From CAZIRO01 sp964541595 (GTDB lineage Bacteria; Acidobacteriota; HRBIN11): 6,331 nucleotides of DNA. The stretch covers positions 1 to 6,331 of the forward strand of contig CAZIRO010000157.1 in NCBI GenBank assembly GCA_964541595.1, given 5' to 3'. Every line of letters starts with the position of its first letter. The stretch's first letter is position 1. The translations under genes were made by a program, and so were the position numbers. This document shows, in pieces, positions 6,018 through 6,331 of the stretch. Below the pieces are notes generated by a model, which saw nothing but the letters and a program-made list of their open reading frames with translations, ran no database searches and was not told where the DNA came from.

Positions 6018-6100
6018 CAGCAGGCACCGGGCGGCGGCCGTATATGAATCATGCATTCATGAGTGCATCGGGACCCGGATTCCACCGTGTGTGCCTGCTG
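6018..6100 (-). promoter_or_regulatory. structured hemA leader with nested inverted repeats
   Basis: On the minus-strand transcript CAGCAGGCAC (6100-6091) pairs perfectly with GTGCCTGCTG (6027-6018), a 10-bp closing stem around 63 bases. Inside it GAATC (6082-6078) pairs with GATTC (6050-6046). Inside that, ATGCA (6068-6064) pairs with TGCAT (6055-6051), directly abutting the GATTC arm. Read as DNA, 6051-6068 is an 18-bp dyad, ATGCATTCATGAGTGCAT, broken only at one pair. The element lies wholly between the predicted transcript start (about 6121) and the hemA ATG. It could be a regulatory RNA leader, an operator, or both. I recognise no known riboswitch class. Confidence 0.45.
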
Positions 6101-6127
6101 TCGGGCGCATGCCATCCATTTCAAACC

Positions 6128-6155
6128 ATTATACGGGTTCAGATCGGCCGTGCAA
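6128..6155 (-). promoter_or_regulatory. sigma-70-type promoter of hemA
   Basis: On the minus strand there is -35 TTGCAC (6155-6150), a 16-base spacer and a perfect -10 TATAAT (6133-6128). The transcript would start near 6121, giving a leader of about 130 bases before ATG 5989. The consensus -10 in GC-rich sequence makes this the strongest promoter candidate in the window. Confidence 0.75.
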
Positions 6156-6220
6156 CTTGGGATCGGGACGGGCAATGGGACATGCGCACTACCGGATCCA
6201 CCGGTGGGCCGGTGGCCACC

Positions 6221-6325
6221 GGTCTCCGGTCCCGGGTGGCGGGTGTCAGGTCTCGGGTCTCAGGTGGCAGGTCCCAGGTGGCAGGTATCCGGGACGGGAG
6301 ACGGAAGACAGGGGACGGGGCATCC
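6221..6325. repeat. heptanucleotide tandem repeat array
   Basis: Fifteen consecutive 7-base units keep one register from 6221 to 6325. The first ten begin GGT (6221, 6228, 6235 and so on to 6284) with consensus GGTNNCV: for example GGTCTCC, GGTGGCG, GGTCTCA, GGTCCCA, GGTATCC. The next four change to a GRGACRG type (GGGACGG, GAGACGG, AAGACAG, GGGACGG), and the unit at 6319 is GGCATCC. The array may continue beyond the window edge at 6331. It lies about 65 bases upstream of the hemA -35 and has no open reading frame or promoter that I see. It resembles in kind the short heptameric tandem repeats described in cyanobacteria, but kinship is not implied. Confidence 0.8.
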
Positions 6326-6331
6326 CATGGG

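Noticed and set aside
5990..6175. 62-residue N-terminal extension of HemA
   Set aside because: It would start upstream of the predicted -10, has no family similarity I recognise, and the inner ATG has a good ribosome site.
6221..6325. CRISPR array
   Set aside because: Units are only seven bases with no spacers, so it is a simple tandem repeat.

Overview
The window is a compact, GC-rich bacterial chromosomal segment. It holds five protein genes and no sign of phage, IS elements, CRISPR or RNA genes. The genes are a Lon protease on the minus strand (176-2581), a three-gene nickel superoxide dismutase module on the plus strand (3124-4703), and a glutamyl-tRNA reductase (HemA) on the minus strand (4724-5989). 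The sequence supports a bacterium with housekeeping-type (sigma-70-like) promoters and good Shine-Dalgarno sites. I cannot assign a phylum: Ni-SOD is scattered across actinobacteria, cyanobacteria, proteobacteria, planctomycetes and others, and the HemA here is divergent.

Region by region: 1-175 is non-coding sequence downstream of lon, holding one imperfect stem. Positions 176-2581 are lon. Positions 2582-3123 (542 bases) are a divergent intergenic region. It contains the lon promoter in an AT-rich island with two dyads, one resembling the HspR operator HAIR. It also contains a cluster of GC-rich palindromes, a sodN promoter, and a sodN 5' leader with a good hairpin. Positions 3124-4703 are sodN, its maturation protease (overlapping it by 19 bases) and a nickel-transporter-type membrane protein. 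A 20-base convergent gap with a small hairpin separates these from hemA (4724-5989). Positions 5990-6331 hold the hemA leader, with a long-range 10-bp stem enclosing smaller hairpins, a near-consensus hemA promoter, and a 7-bp tandem repeat array running to the window edge.

How the genes work together: the middle module is a self-contained pathway. The transporter would supply Ni(II). The S26-type protease would remove the SodN propeptide to expose His23, whose amine and imidazole are Ni ligands. SodN would then fold around nickel and dismutate superoxide. Lon (protein quality control) and HemA (first committed step of tetrapyrrole synthesis from Glu-tRNA) are neighbours with their own promoters rather than parts of the module. 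The Ni-SOD module is an established arrangement, so I do not claim a new system. The least ordinary items are the HemA that lacks several usual active-site residues, the structured hemA leader, and the heptanucleotide array whose unit sequence switches while its register is kept.
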